A stretch of DNA of 64,000 nucleotides from Alterisphingorhabdus sp038748365 (GCA_038748365.1 JBCDIZ010000002.1:248001-312000), one strand, 5' to 3'; shown: positions 7,716 through 17,102, counted from the first letter of the stretch. Translations and numbers: made by a program. Notes: generated from the letters alone by a model not told the origin.

Positions 7716-8660
7716 CTAATTCTGCTGAAAGCGATAATCCTGCTCAATCTGTATCGCCAGCCGGTTATTGGCGGCGAGAAACTCGAGCAGATATTCGTGT
7801 AGGCCATTGTCGAAAATGGTTTCGATCGGCTGGCTCATATATTCTTCGCAGATATCGTCCGCCATCTGGCTGGCGGTGGTGCGCTCGCCATAATTGCCTT
7901 CCAGATGGCCCAGATTATCGTCAATCTTGTTATAGCAGAAGGTGAGGGCGCGCGGCATTTGGCGGTTGAGAATGAGATATTCGGCAACCTGCACCGGATT
8001 GGTATCGGGGCCATTTAGCCAGCGATAGCTGCGTTGTGCAGAGACTGAGCGCAGGATCGTCTCCCACTGCACATTGTCGAGCGAGGAGCCGACATTGGCG
8101 ATAGTCGGCAGCAGCAGATAATATTTCACATCTAGTATGCGCGCCGTGTTGTCGGCACGTTCAATAAAGGTGCCGAGGCGGGAGAAGTTAAAGCCGTCAT
8201 TACGCATCATTGTGCCCATGACGGCACCGCGCACCAATGCACTTTGCTGGCGGATGGTATTGAGCACATCGGGCAGGTCCTGCTCACGCACTTTGCGACG
8301 GAACAGGTCTTTCAGCGTCATCCAGCTTTCATTGGTCGCTTCCCATACCTCGCGGGTGATGGCGGTGCGCACCAAACGCGCATTGTCACGCGCCAATTTT
8401 GTGATGGAGAGAACGCTACCCGGATTGCTGGTGTCGCGCAGCAGGAAGTCGATTACCTGAGTTGAGCTGAAATCGTCATATTTTTCGCAATAGGCGGTGC
8501 GTGCGCCGACGGTGGTGAGCACCGACTCCCACTCATCGGCGGCGGATTTGGAGCGGGTGAGGGCAATGCGAAACCCGGCATCGATAAGGCGCGCGCTGTT
8601 TTCGCTGCGCTCGAGATAACGCGACATCCAAAACAGGCCGCCTGCGGTTTTACCGAGCAT
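7716..8660 (-). CDS. Alpha-E domain protein of the Anbu operon
   Basis: All-helical alpha-E family protein (COG2307, DUF403; 314 aa, usual length). The N-terminal signature LGKTAGGLFWMSRYLERSEN is typical. It starts three bases after the stop of the ATP-grasp gene, so translation is probably coupled. The family always travels with the circularly permuted ATP-grasp protein and often with transglutaminase and Anbu. It has no catalytic motif that I can name. Cytoplasmic. Confidence 0.92.
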   Translation of the reverse strand: MLGKTAGGLFWMSRYLERSENSARLIDAGFRIALTRSKSAADEWESVLTTVGARTAYCEKYDDFSSTQVIDFLLRDTSNPGSVLSITKLARDNARLVRTAITREVWEATNESWMTLKDLFRRKVREQDLPDVLNTIRQQSALVRGAVMGTMMRNDGFNFSRLGTFIERADNTARILDVKYYLLLPTIANVGSSLDNVQWETILRSVSAQRSYRWLNGPDTNPVQVAEYLILNRQMPRALTFCYNKIDDNLGHLEGNYGERTTASQMADDICEEYMSQPIETIFDNGLHEYLLEFLAANNRLAIQIEQDYRFQQN

Positions 8661-8663
8661 AGC

Positions 8664-10073
8664 CTATTCCTCCAGGACCCAAGTGTCTTTGGTGCCACCA
8701 CCCTGGCTGGAATTGACCACCAGCGAGCCTTTCTTCATCGCTACCCGCGTCAGGCCACCCGGAGTGATGCTGATGCCTTGTGGTGAAACCAGAACGAAGG
8801 GACGCAGATCAACATGGCGCGGCGCCAGTTCGGTGTTGGTGAATATCGGCACAGTGGAGAGAGCCAGTGTCGGCTGGGCAATGTAGTTGCCTGGATTGCT
8901 CTCCAGCTTCTTGCGAAATTCCTCAATGTCTTTCTTGGTCGCTGTGGGGCCAACCAGCATGCCATAGCCGCCCGAACCATGGACCTCCTTGACCACCAGT
9001 TCGGCAAGATTGTCGAGGACATAAGCAAGCTGATCGGCTTCGCTACAGCGCCATGTTGGGACATTTTCCAGCAGCGGTTTCTCGCCGGTATAGAATTCGA
9101 CGATTTGCGGCATATAGGAATAGAGTGCCTTGTCATCGGCAATGCCGGTGCCGGGCGCATTGGCGATGGTGATGCCGCCGGCGCGATAGACATCCAATAT
9201 GCCGGGTACGCCAAGCATGGATTCCGGATCGAAGTTCAATGGGTCGAGATAATCATCATCAATGCGACGGTAGAGTACGTCAATCGGCTGATAGCCGCGC
9301 GTCGTCCGCATCGCGATCCGGCCATCCTGTACGCTAAGGTCATGCCCTTCGACTAGCTCCGCGCCCATCTGATCAGCAAGGAAGCTATGCTCAAAGTAAG
9401 CGCTATTGTGGATCCCTGGTGTCAGCACAGCAACCGTCGGTTTGCCGCTGCAAGCAGGCGGGGCACAGGCGGCGAGTGAGCGGCGCAAATCTTGCGGATA
9501 ACGACCGACTTCCTGCACCGCGATTTGCGAGAACAGTTCAGGGAACATCTGGATCATCGTCTCACGATTTTCCAGCATATAGGAAACACCCGAAGGCGTG
9601 CGGGCATTGTCCTCCAGCACATAAAACTGGTCATCGCCGGTGCGGACAATATCGGTGCCAATAATATGGGTATAGATGCCGCCAGGCGGATTCACCCCGA
9701 TCATCTGCGGCAGAAACGCCTCATTCTGTGCGATCAGCTCAACCGGAACCCGCCCGGCGCGCAATATCTCCTGACGGTGGTAAATGTCATAGAGAAAGGC
9801 ATTGATAGCGCGCACCCGCTGTTCAATGCCACGCGACAGTTTGCGCCATTCGCGCGCAGTGATGATACGCGGCACAATATCAAACGGGATCAGCCTCTCA
9901 TCAGCTTCTTCCTCGCCATAGACGTTGAAAGTGATCCCGGTCTTGCGGAAAAAGGCTTCGGCCTCGCGGGTTTTGCGCTTCAGCCGATCAGCTTTTTCGC
10001 GGTCCAGCCATTTCTGATAGGCGGCATAGGGTGCGCGCAGCGTGTTGTCCGATCCGAACATCTCATCATACAC
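8664..10073 (-). CDS. Circularly permuted ATP-grasp type 2 protein
   Basis: Predicted carboxylate-amine or thiol ligase with a circularly permuted ATP-grasp fold (COG2308), about 469 aa from a GTG at 10073. That start matches the family beginning (VYDEMFGSDNTLRAPYAAY) and has AGGGGGAAA upstream; an open frame runs back to 10160. Conserved features seen are the GITFNVYGEEE segment, DNARTPSGVSYMLENR (ATP/metal region), YRRIDDDYLDP, and VKEVHGSGGYGMLVGP (glycine-rich loop) near the C-terminus. It is first gene of the four-gene operon. By family it forms an amide or peptide bond; the substrate is unknown. The promoter should lie in 10074-10266, divergent from the alcohol dehydrogenase gene. Confidence 0.92.
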   Translation of the reverse strand: MYDEMFGSDNTLRAPYAAYQKWLDREKADRLKRKTREAEAFFRKTGITFNVYGEEEADERLIPFDIVPRIITAREWRKLSRGIEQRVRAINAFLYDIYHRQEILRAGRVPVELIAQNEAFLPQMIGVNPPGGIYTHIIGTDIVRTGDDQFYVLEDNARTPSGVSYMLENRETMIQMFPELFSQIAVQEVGRYPQDLRRSLAACAPPACSGKPTVAVLTPGIHNSAYFEHSFLADQMGAELVEGHDLSVQDGRIAMRTTRGYQPIDVLYRRIDDDYLDPLNFDPESMLGVPGILDVYRAGGITIANAPGTGIADDKALYSYMPQIVEFYTGEKPLLENVPTWRCSEADQLAYVLDNLAELVVKEVHGSGGYGMLVGPTATKKDIEEFRKKLESNPGNYIAQPTLALSTVPIFTNTELAPRHVDLRPFVLVSPQGISITPGGLTRVAMKKGSLVVNSSQGGGTKDTWVLEE

Positions 10074-10266
10074 GCTGCATTTCCCCCTACCGGCGTTGTT
10101 GGTAATAATCTTTCTGAAATGAACTGCAAATTGGACCTTCCTATTAAAACAGGCTGGCAATGGCCTGTAAAGCCGTCAATTTTTGCGCTGCAATATGATT
10201 GTGAAGCGCAGAACCTTTTGGAAATCCCTTTGACACTGTCCGGTCATGCAGGGCAGGGATAGCGTT

Positions 10267-11424
10267 ATGACAAAATCCTTTCCTTTCCAGACCGTTCCCT
10301 ATTGCGTTTTCGGCGAGGGCGCTGTCCAGGAGCTTGCCAGCCATCTCGCTGCGGAAGGCCATAAGCGCCCCGCGCTTATCACTGACAAAGGACTGGTGGC
10401 GACCGGTGTGGTCGCACAAGTGGCTAATGCTTTGCGCGAGGCTGGTCTGGAACCGGCGATATTTGACAGCATTGTCGCCGACCCACCGGAGGAAATTGTC
10501 CTCAATATGACAGAGGCTGTGCACGATTTTGGTGCTGATGCGATTATCGGTCTGGGCGGCGGCAGCCCGATGGATAGTGCCAAGGTGATCGCGGTGCTGG
10601 CTGGACCGAAGCCGCAGCCGCTTGCGGAAATGTATGGTGTCGGCAATGTCACCGCGCCGCGTTTGCCGCTGTACATGGTGCCGACCACGGCCGGGACTGG
10701 GTCAGAGGTCACACCGATTGCCATTTTGACCACCGGCGAAACCACTAAGGCCGGGATTGTCTCGCCGAGACTTTATGCCGATGGCGCATTTCTTGATCCG
10801 GCCCTCACAGTTGGTTTGCCTGCGCATATCACTGCCTCCACCGGTCTTGATGCCATGGTGCATGCGATCGAGGCCTATACCGGCAGGCTTAAGAAAAACC
10901 CGATGTCGGATATGCTCGCAAAAGAAGCGCTGCGCCTTCTGACCGACAATCTGGTACGCGCCTGCCAAAAGGGCGATGATATGGTCGCGCGTGAGGCGAT
11001 GCTGCGCGGTTCCATGATTGCGGGGCAGGCCTTTGCCAATTCGCCTGTGGGTGCGGTTCATGCGCTGGCTTATCCGTTGGGCGGGATTTTCCATGTGCCG
11101 CACGGCCTTTCCAACGCGTTGGTGATGCCGCATGTATTACGCTTCAATCTCGATGTTGCAGCGCCCTTATATGCCGAGCTGGCAGATGCCTTGCACCTTG
11201 ATGCACCTGATAGAGAAGCCGCAAAAGCCGAAGCATTTATTGCTTATCTCGAACAACTCTCACGCAATAGCGGCGCACCCCAAAGGCTACGCGATATTGA
11301 TATTCCTGAGGACTCTCTCGACCGGCTGGCCGATGATGCGATGTTGCAGGAGCGGCTATTGATCAACAACCCACGTGAGATGACCCGCGATGCGGCGCGG
11401 GAGGTTTATGATGCCGCTTGGTAA
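10267..11424 (+). CDS. Iron-containing alcohol dehydrogenase
   Basis: NAD(P)-dependent group III alcohol dehydrogenase (Fe-ADH, PF00465; 385 aa) that interconverts an alcohol and an aldehyde or ketone. The start at 10267 (MTKSFPFQTVPYCVFGEGA) has AGGGA upstream; an in-frame start at 10246 is less likely. The nucleotide-binding motif GLGGGSPMDSAKVIAVL, the TTAGTGSEVTPIA segment and the metal-binding region HALAYPLGGIFHVPHGLSNA are all present. It overlaps the following thioesterase gene by 14 bases and so heads a three-gene operon with a thioesterase and an enoyl-CoA hydratase. Substrate unknown; short-chain or maleylacetate-reductase-like members exist. Confidence 0.9.
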   Translation: MTKSFPFQTVPYCVFGEGAVQELASHLAAEGHKRPALITDKGLVATGVVAQVANALREAGLEPAIFDSIVADPPEEIVLNMTEAVHDFGADAIIGLGGGSPMDSAKVIAVLAGPKPQPLAEMYGVGNVTAPRLPLYMVPTTAGTGSEVTPIAILTTGETTKAGIVSPRLYADGAFLDPALTVGLPAHITASTGLDAMVHAIEAYTGRLKKNPMSDMLAKEALRLLTDNLVRACQKGDDMVAREAMLRGSMIAGQAFANSPVGAVHALAYPLGGIFHVPHGLSNALVMPHVLRFNLDVAAPLYAELADALHLDAPDREAAKAEAFIAYLEQLSRNSGAPQRLRDIDIPEDSLDRLADDAMLQERLLINNPREMTRDAAREVYDAAW

Positions 11425-11884
11425 GGCCAAAAAGTCGAAAGAGCGTCCGCAGCCACCAAAACGCAGCGACTATGCCGAGTTCGTCGCAATCACCTCGCGC
11501 TGGTCGGACAATGATATTTATGGCCATATCAACAATGCGATATCCTATTTCTATTTCGATACAGCGGTAAACGAACTGCTGATCGGCCATGATGTGCTCG
11601 ACATTCATGGCGGTGAAACCATCGGATTAGTGGTGGAAACACGCTGTTCCTATCACAAGCCAATGGCCTTTCCTGACCGCATCCATGCTGGCGTCCGGGT
11701 CGAGCATATCGGCACCAGCGCCGTACGTTATGGCGTGGCGCTGTTCACCAATGCGGATGACAGCGCATCGGCTCATGGCGAATTCACCCATGTTTATGTT
11801 GACCGCGAAAACCGCCGTCCAGTGTCGCTACCGACTGACTTGCGCGGGGTTTTGGAGAAGCTGCAAATCAGAGGTGATGCATGA
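11411..11884 (+). CDS. Acyl-CoA thioesterase, 4HBT hotdog family
   Basis: Single-hotdog thioesterase of about 157 aa that hydrolyses acyl-CoA. The diagnostic segment RWSDNDIYGHINNAISYFYF holds the catalytic Asp of the 4-hydroxybenzoyl-CoA thioesterase/YbgC group. ATG at 11411 is preferred because GGAGG ends six bases before it; ATGs at 11390 and 11408 are also possible. It overlaps the 3' end of the ADH gene and shares an ATGA with the next gene, so the three are translationally coupled. It probably releases an acid from a CoA intermediate handled by the operon; the specific acyl group is unknown. Confidence 0.87.
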   Translation: MPLGKAKKSKERPQPPKRSDYAEFVAITSRWSDNDIYGHINNAISYFYFDTAVNELLIGHDVLDIHGGETIGLVVETRCSYHKPMAFPDRIHAGVRVEHIGTSAVRYGVALFTNADDSASAHGEFTHVYVDRENRRPVSLPTDLRGVLEKLQIRGDA

Positions 11885-12627
11885 GTGATATGGTGTTGAT
11901 TGAAAATAGTGACGGCGCACTCACACTCACACTTAACCGCCCTGATGCACTTAATGCCTTTCGCCCAGAGATGCTCGAAGCCATGCGCGATGCCATTGCT
12001 GGCGCTGGACCGGATGTACGCGTAGCTGTCATTGCCGGGGCAGGCAGGGCGTTTTCGGCTGGCGTGGACTTGAAAGTGTTACAGGGCATCGAACCCAAAG
12101 CTGGCAAGATTGGCGATGTGTTCGATAAACCCAGCGCAGAATTTGGCGCAGCAGTGCGTGCCGCGCCGTTTCCAGTCATCGCTAAGGTGCATGGCTTCTG
12201 CTTTACCGGTGCGCTGGAGATCGCGTTGCATTGCGACATGATCTTCACTACCGCCACTACCAAATTTGGCGATACGCATGTCAAATTCGGCATCCGCCCG
12301 ACCTGGGGCATGACCCAAAATCTGCCGCGCGCCATTGGCATAAGACGTGCCCGTGAATTGTCCTTCACTGCGCGCACCATATTGGGTGAAGAGGCTGCAG
12401 CAATTGGTCTGGCTAATGCAGCGGTTGCAGATGAAGCGGCTCTTGATGTGCTGGTTGCCGAGCGTTGCAGTCAGATTATTGCTAACTCTCGTACAGCCAT
12501 TGCGGCAATGAAAGACCTGTACCGTTTAGCCGAGGATGGGCAGGGTATTGAGCCTGCCCTCATAGCAGAGCTGGCGCGTGAATATCCCGACATTGATGAT
12601 ACGGTCGAACGGTTAGCCGGCTTCTAA
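11881..12627 (+). CDS. Enoyl-CoA hydratase/isomerase (crotonase family)
   Basis: Crotonase-fold protein (248 aa) that hydrates or isomerises acyl-CoA thioesters. The N-terminus LTLNRPDALNAFRPEML and the oxyanion-hole segments GAGRAFSAGVDLKVLQG and HGFCFTGALEIALHCDM fit the family. At the position where hydratases carry the second Glu the sequence reads KFGIRPTWGMTQNLPRAIG, so hydratase activity is uncertain and another crotonase reaction is possible. It starts on the ATGA overlap with the thioesterase and ends the operon; the next gene is 160 bp away. Confidence 0.85.
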   Translation: MSDMVLIENSDGALTLTLNRPDALNAFRPEMLEAMRDAIAGAGPDVRVAVIAGAGRAFSAGVDLKVLQGIEPKAGKIGDVFDKPSAEFGAAVRAAPFPVIAKVHGFCFTGALEIALHCDMIFTTATTKFGDTHVKFGIRPTWGMTQNLPRAIGIRRARELSFTARTILGEEAAAIGLANAAVADEAALDVLVAERCSQIIANSRTAIAAMKDLYRLAEDGQGIEPALIAELAREYPDIDDTVERLAGF

Positions 12628-12713
12628 CTGCTTAATAGGCCTTAATACGCCCCCTGTTTGTTGTAATTTGTCCTCATCTTTGCGCATTTTGTCGGAAAAG
12701 CCCAGTTTCCTCT

Positions 12714-12728
12714 TGATATAGTATATCA
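12714..12728. promoter_or_regulatory. Perfect 15-bp palindrome, candidate metal-regulator operator
   Basis: TGATATA-G-TATATCA is a perfect 7-1-7 inverted repeat about 60 bases before the start of the zinc-type TonB receptor. Its AT-rich form resembles Fur/Zur-family operators. A second motif, GATTATCATTAT at about 12754-12765, also looks like part of a Fur-family box. Zur control is an inference from the receptor below. Confidence 0.45.
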
Positions 12729-12788
12729 TTAAAAATAGACGCGGCGAGCAATTGATTATCATTATATAAAGAAAAAAGGTTCCCCGAT

Positions 12789-14963
12789 ATGCGCCGCAAA
12801 TATGCCGCTCTATTTACCACACTTCTGACCACCACCATGGCAACGCCTGCATGGGCAGATGATCAGAGTGCTGCCGCAACCGCGCCTGCTGATGAACAGC
12901 CTGACCGCGACCGCAGCCAGAACATTGATGAAGATGATTATCATACCTTGCCGAACATTATTGTTACGGCACCTTATGTTGATGACCTCAATCTTCTGGC
13001 CAGCAAATCGGTTCTTGAAGGCAATGAACTGACCCAGGAACTCGAACCGCAAATCGGTGAGATGCTGACCAAGCTGCCTGGTGTTTCGGCAACCAGCTTT
13101 ACACCCGGTGCCTCACGCCCAGTCCTTCGTGGTTTTCAGGGGCCGCGTATTCTCGTCCTGAACGACGGGCTGGGCACAATCGATGTTTCCGGCACCTCAG
13201 CCGACCACGCTGTCACTGTCGAACCGCTCCTGCTTGAGCGGATCGAAGTGCTGCAAGGTCCAGCGACATTGCTGTTCGGCGGTAATGCTTTGGGTGGTGC
13301 GGTTAACAGTATCGACAAGCGCATTCCCCGCGCCCCTCTGGAAGATGAACCTTTCCACCTTGATATGCTTGGCAGCTATGCCAGTGCTGCCAATGAGCGC
13401 AGCGTTGGCGCCAGCCTGGATTTCGCGCTAGGTGATAATCTCGTATTTCATGTCGATGGTAATTACCGCAATACTGATGACCTTGAGGTTGGCGGATTTG
13501 TCCTGTCACCGGAACTGCGTGCCGAACAGCTTGAAATTGCTGCAGAGGAAACCGAAGAAGGCAATCTCGACGAAGCGGCTGAGGCTCTGGAACTGGCGGA
13601 ACTGCGCGACCGGATACCCAATACGGCAACCGAAACCTACAGCTTCGGTAGTGGCCTGAGCTGGTTCGGCGATGGCGGCATGTTTGGCGTGTCGGTCAGC
13701 TATTTCGATAGTGAATATGGCGTCCCTGAGCGCCCCGGCGCTGAACATGCGCATGGCGATGAAGATGGCGATGATGACGAGGAGGAAGAAGAGGAAGGCC
13801 CAGTCACCATTGCGCTGGAGCAGGTGAAGGTTGATTTCCGCGGTGAAATCGATCTGCCAGGCTTCTTTGACAAGTTGACCATTCGCGGCGCCTATGCTGA
13901 TTTTGAGCAGATCGAATTTGAAGGCGATGAAGTCGGCACTGTTTTTGAAAATGAGGGCATTGAAGCCCGTGCCGAACTGGCCCAGAGTGATCGTGGTGGC
14001 TGGCGCGGTGCATCCGGCATTCAATACACTTTCCGCGACTTCTCTGCCATTGGTGCAGAAGCCTTTGTGCCGCCTAACGAAACGTCACAATTCGGCATTT
14101 TCACGGTGCAGGAATATACGACAGGCAATTTCGACATCGAAGGTGCATTGCGCTTTGACTCCGTGAATTCAGAATCACAAGTGCTCGGAATCGAGCGAAA
14201 CTTTGACAGTGTTTCAGGCGCACTTGGCTTTGGCTATACCTTTGATGAAGGTGCCAAGGTCGGTATCAACTTTAACCGGTCTGAGCGTGCGCCATCGCCT
14301 GAGGAACTATTCTCCAACGGTCCGCATATCGCGACACAGGCGTTTGAGATTGGCAACCCCAATTTCGATACCGAGCGCAGCATGGGCGGAGAGATTTACC
14401 TGCGGATTGATCGGCCGACATGGCAGTTTGGTGTCACCGTCTATTATAACGACTTTGAGAACTTCCTCATCGATGTTCCAACCGGTGAGGAAGAAGACGG
14501 TCTGCCGGTATTCCAGTTTATCCAGAACGACGCCGAGTTTTATGGCTTTGAAGCTCAGGGCTCAGTAGTGCTGGCAAGATCTGGAGGCTTTAGCTTTGTC
14601 GCCGATGCGGTGGCTGACTATACCGAAGCGACGCTCGACAATCTTGGCCCGGTACCCCGTATTCCGCCGCTGCGTGTACTTGGTGGTCTGGAAGCCCAGA
14701 GCGACACGCTGAACGGCCGTATCGAGGTCGAGTGGTTCGACGATCAGGATCGCAACGCCAATTTCGAAACTGAGACCGACGGCTTCACTTTCGTCAATGC
14801 CCAGATTGCCTGGAGGCCGCTCGGCACCGAGAGCAATGTAACGCTGCTGGCGTCCGCCAATAACATCTTCGATGTTGTCGGCCGTCGCGCTGCCAGCTTC
14901 ACCCGCGACTTTGCGCCGCTCGCCGGACGCGATTTCCGGGTCTCGGCACGGCTGAGTTTCTAA
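12789..14963 (+). CDS. TonB-dependent receptor, zinc-type (ZnuD-like)
   Basis: Outer-membrane TonB-gated transporter (724 aa) with signal peptide (cleavage near PAWA), an N-terminal plug (NIIVTAPYVDDLNLLASKSV, RPVLRGFQGPRILVLNDGLG) and a beta-barrel ending in the usual aromatic RVSARLSF. A predicted extracellular loop near residue 320 is strongly acidic with His (HAHGDEDGDDDEEEEEEG), and the mature N-terminus is Asp/His rich. Such loops are typical of zinc receptors like ZnuD. A perfect palindrome lies upstream. Zinc is therefore the likely ligand, but nickel or copper cannot be excluded. It is monocistronic, with a terminator downstream. Confidence 0.85.
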   Translation: MRRKYAALFTTLLTTTMATPAWADDQSAAATAPADEQPDRDRSQNIDEDDYHTLPNIIVTAPYVDDLNLLASKSVLEGNELTQELEPQIGEMLTKLPGVSATSFTPGASRPVLRGFQGPRILVLNDGLGTIDVSGTSADHAVTVEPLLLERIEVLQGPATLLFGGNALGGAVNSIDKRIPRAPLEDEPFHLDMLGSYASAANERSVGASLDFALGDNLVFHVDGNYRNTDDLEVGGFVLSPELRAEQLEIAAEETEEGNLDEAAEALELAELRDRIPNTATETYSFGSGLSWFGDGGMFGVSVSYFDSEYGVPERPGAEHAHGDEDGDDDEEEEEEGPVTIALEQVKVDFRGEIDLPGFFDKLTIRGAYADFEQIEFEGDEVGTVFENEGIEARAELAQSDRGGWRGASGIQYTFRDFSAIGAEAFVPPNETSQFGIFTVQEYTTGNFDIEGALRFDSVNSESQVLGIERNFDSVSGALGFGYTFDEGAKVGINFNRSERAPSPEELFSNGPHIATQAFEIGNPNFDTERSMGGEIYLRIDRPTWQFGVTVYYNDFENFLIDVPTGEEEDGLPVFQFIQNDAEFYGFEAQGSVVLARSGGFSFVADAVADYTEATLDNLGPVPRIPPLRVLGGLEAQSDTLNGRIEVEWFDDQDRNANFETETDGFTFVNAQIAWRPLGTESNVTLLASANNIFDVVGRRAASFTRDFAPLAGRDFRVSARLSF

Positions 14964-14972
14964 ATCGCTTTA

Positions 14973-15006
14973 GCCCCTCCTGCCTTGCGGGAGGGGCATA
15001 TTCTTA
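14973..15006 (+). terminator. Terminator after the zinc-type TonB receptor
   Basis: The GC-rich stem GCCCCTCCTGC / GCGGGAGGGGC with a CTT loop lies ten bases after the stop codon. The T-tract after it is weak (ATATTCTT). Confidence 0.6.
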
Positions 15007-15015
15007 CACGAAATA

Positions 15016-15062
15016 CAAAGGCGCGGAGAGGTTGCGTTGGCTAACCTTTGTCCGCGCCTTTG
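15016..15062. terminator. Long inverted repeat between convergent genes, probable bidirectional terminator
   Basis: AAAGGCGCGGA and TCCGCGCCTTT form an 11-bp outer stem with a partly paired interior (AGAGGTT / AACCTTT). T-rich sequence follows on both strands, which suits the meeting point of the TonB receptor and helicase transcripts. Confidence 0.55.
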
Positions 15063-15107
15063 TGTTAATCACTATAAGAATTTCCGCCTGTACGGATGCA
15101 AGGTCAA

Positions 15108-16427
15108 TTAGCGTTCTAGCGTAACCGACAGGAAATCGGGTACCGGGCCGTTCCAGCCACCATCATCGCCATCCAGTTGTGGCATATCAGCATTGACTTT
15201 TGCTTTTGGCGATTTGCCGGGCTTCTTCTCTTTTTTCGGCTTACGCTGATCGTCGGATGAGGCCCTGTCTTTGCCTTTAGGGGCATCACCAGGCGCGTGC
15301 ATCGCATCTTTGAGGGGGTTGGCTATTTCCTCAATCGGTTGGCCGGTCAGCTTCTCGATATTGGCGATATTCTCATCATCTTCATCGGTGAAGAAGGTGC
15401 AAGCTTTGCCCTTTGCCCCAGCGCGACCGGTACGGCCGATGCGGTGGACATAGTCATCCGGGTGCCAGGGTGCGTCGAAATTGAACACGTGGCTGACGCC
15501 CTTGATATCCAAACCACGCGCGGCGACGTCTGAGGCGACCAATATGTTGATGGTATCGGCCTTGAACCGGTCCAACTCGGCCAGTCGGTTGCTCTGGTCC
15601 ATATCGCCATGAATTTCGCCGGAATCGAAGCCATGGCGTTTGAGACTCTTGTTAAGCTCGCGCACGGTGGTCTTGCGATTGCAGAAGATAATCGCGGTGC
15701 GCATATCATCCGCATCAAGGAGATGCCGAAGAAGCGCGCGCTTGCTGCGGGTCTTTACCGGGATTTTGGTCTGGGTGATGGCGGTATTGGTGGTTGCCGG
15801 ACGGGCGACCTCTATATTCTTCGGATTGCTCAAAAACTGGTCCGCCAGTTTCTTGATCGGCGGCGGCATGGTTGCCGAAAACAGCATTGTCTGGCGTGTT
15901 GCAGGCAGCTTGGCGCAGATATGCTCAATATCGGGGATAAAGCCCATATCGAGCATACGATCGGCCTCGTCTATCACCAGAAGCTCACAACCTGTAAGGA
16001 GAATATTGCCGCGCTCAAACAGGTCCATCAATCTGCCGGGAGTTGCAATCAGCACATCAACGCCTTTTTCCAGCGTTTTGACCTGATCGCCCATGGATAC
16101 ACCACCGATGAGCAGTACCTTGGAGAGGTTGTGATATTTGCCATATTTCTCGAAATTCTCGGCTACCTGCGCCGCTAGCTCGCGGGTCGGCTCGAGGATC
16201 AGCGAACGCGGCATACGCGCACGCGCGCGACCCTGCGCCAATATGTCGATCATCGGCAGCACGAATGACGCGGTCTTGCCGGTGCCGGTCTGGGCGATGC
16301 CAATCAGATCGCGCATCATCAATACCGAAGGGATGGCCTGCGCCTGGATCGGGGTCGGCTCGCTATAGCCGGCATCGTCCACGGCTTTTAGTAATTCAGA
16401 AGAAAGGCCGAGATCGGCAAATTTCAT
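15108..16427 (-). CDS. DEAD-box ATP-dependent RNA helicase, RhlE-like
   Basis: ATP-dependent RNA helicase (439 aa). The motifs appear in order: Q motif (FADLGLSSELLKAVDDAGYS then PTPIQAQAIP), I AQTGTGKT, Ia PTRELAAQ, Ib TPGRLMD, II DEAD, III SAT, V ARGLDIKGVSHVFNFD, VI HRIGRTGRAG. The C-terminal tail is Lys/Pro/Asp-rich and low complexity (KPKKEKKPGKSPKAK), typical of RhlE-type proteins and likely to bind RNA. Transcribed alone. Probably involved in ribosome assembly or RNA turnover, especially in the cold; that is family knowledge, not visible here. Confidence 0.93.
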   Translation of the reverse strand: MKFADLGLSSELLKAVDDAGYSEPTPIQAQAIPSVLMMRDLIGIAQTGTGKTASFVLPMIDILAQGRARARMPRSLILEPTRELAAQVAENFEKYGKYHNLSKVLLIGGVSMGDQVKTLEKGVDVLIATPGRLMDLFERGNILLTGCELLVIDEADRMLDMGFIPDIEHICAKLPATRQTMLFSATMPPPIKKLADQFLSNPKNIEVARPATTNTAITQTKIPVKTRSKRALLRHLLDADDMRTAIIFCNRKTTVRELNKSLKRHGFDSGEIHGDMDQSNRLAELDRFKADTINILVASDVAARGLDIKGVSHVFNFDAPWHPDDYVHRIGRTGRAGAKGKACTFFTDEDDENIANIEKLTGQPIEEIANPLKDAMHAPGDAPKGKDRASSDDQRKPKKEKKPGKSPKAKVNADMPQLDGDDGGWNGPVPDFLSVTLER

Positions 16428-16538
16428 AGTCTATCCGAGAAAATGGCAATATAGTGCCGTTGTTGTTCAGTCGTAGAACACAAAGGCGCCCTTTGCGGGC
16501 AAAATGCGCAAAAGTCAATCTGTGCTGCGGCTTTAGGG

Positions 16539-17102
16539 TCAGTCTTTCGGGACTAGCTGTCGGATGCGTTTCAGCTCACATTTATTGCCTGATCGGGCAT
16601 GGAGCACATCGCGCTCTACGCAAAGCCGTCCGTCCTTGCTTTGCTCCAAATAAAAACCGGAGTAAAAATCTCTGGCGCGGCAGGCTTTTTCCAGCTGGGC
16701 GCGTATGACACGGCGGTCACGCAGATAGAGCAGCATCTGGTCATTGCTGGCAATTTGCACCCCGGCAATGCTGTTCATCGTCAAGCACTTGCCAATCTTG
16801 CGCTCTTCCCAGTTGCGGCTGAGCTGACCGGTGCGAATATCACTCAATGGCTGTCGGTTGCTGGTGGTACGCGGTATGCGGATAACAACGCGGCGCTCTA
16901 TACGCATCTGCATGATGCGGTCATGGCCGTTGTGATCGGCCATCCATTCTGTCCAATTTTGGCGTGGTTGATAGGTCTTATGATCGCGCGATGTTGTAAG
17001 GTTGGTCGCTCGTTTGGCATCATCCACAGCATCAGGTTGCGGAACAATATCCGGTGCAGCCTCTAGCCCAAGAAAAAGCAGCAAAGCTGCTGGAAACGAC
17101 AT
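16539..17102 (-). CDS. Secreted protein of unknown function, sphingomonad type
   Basis: Protein of 187 aa with a signal peptide (MSFPAALLLFLGLEAA). The mature part contains RRVVIRIPR, then a conserved-looking C-terminal half with EERKIGKCLTMNSIAG, the helical segment DQMLLYLRDRRVIRAQLEKA, CRARDFYSGFYLE and DGRLCVERDVLHARSGNKCE. The four Cys (KCL, ACR, RLCV, NKCE) could form two disulfides. I know similar uncharacterised proteins in sphingomonads but no named function. It is transcribed away from the helicase, with 110 bp between them. Periplasmic location inferred. Confidence 0.72.
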   Translation of the reverse strand: MSFPAALLLFLGLEAAPDIVPQPDAVDDAKRATNLTTSRDHKTYQPRQNWTEWMADHNGHDRIMQMRIERRVVIRIPRTTSNRQPLSDIRTGQLSRNWEERKIGKCLTMNSIAGVQIASNDQMLLYLRDRRVIRAQLEKACRARDFYSGFYLEQSKDGRLCVERDVLHARSGNKCELKRIRQLVPKD

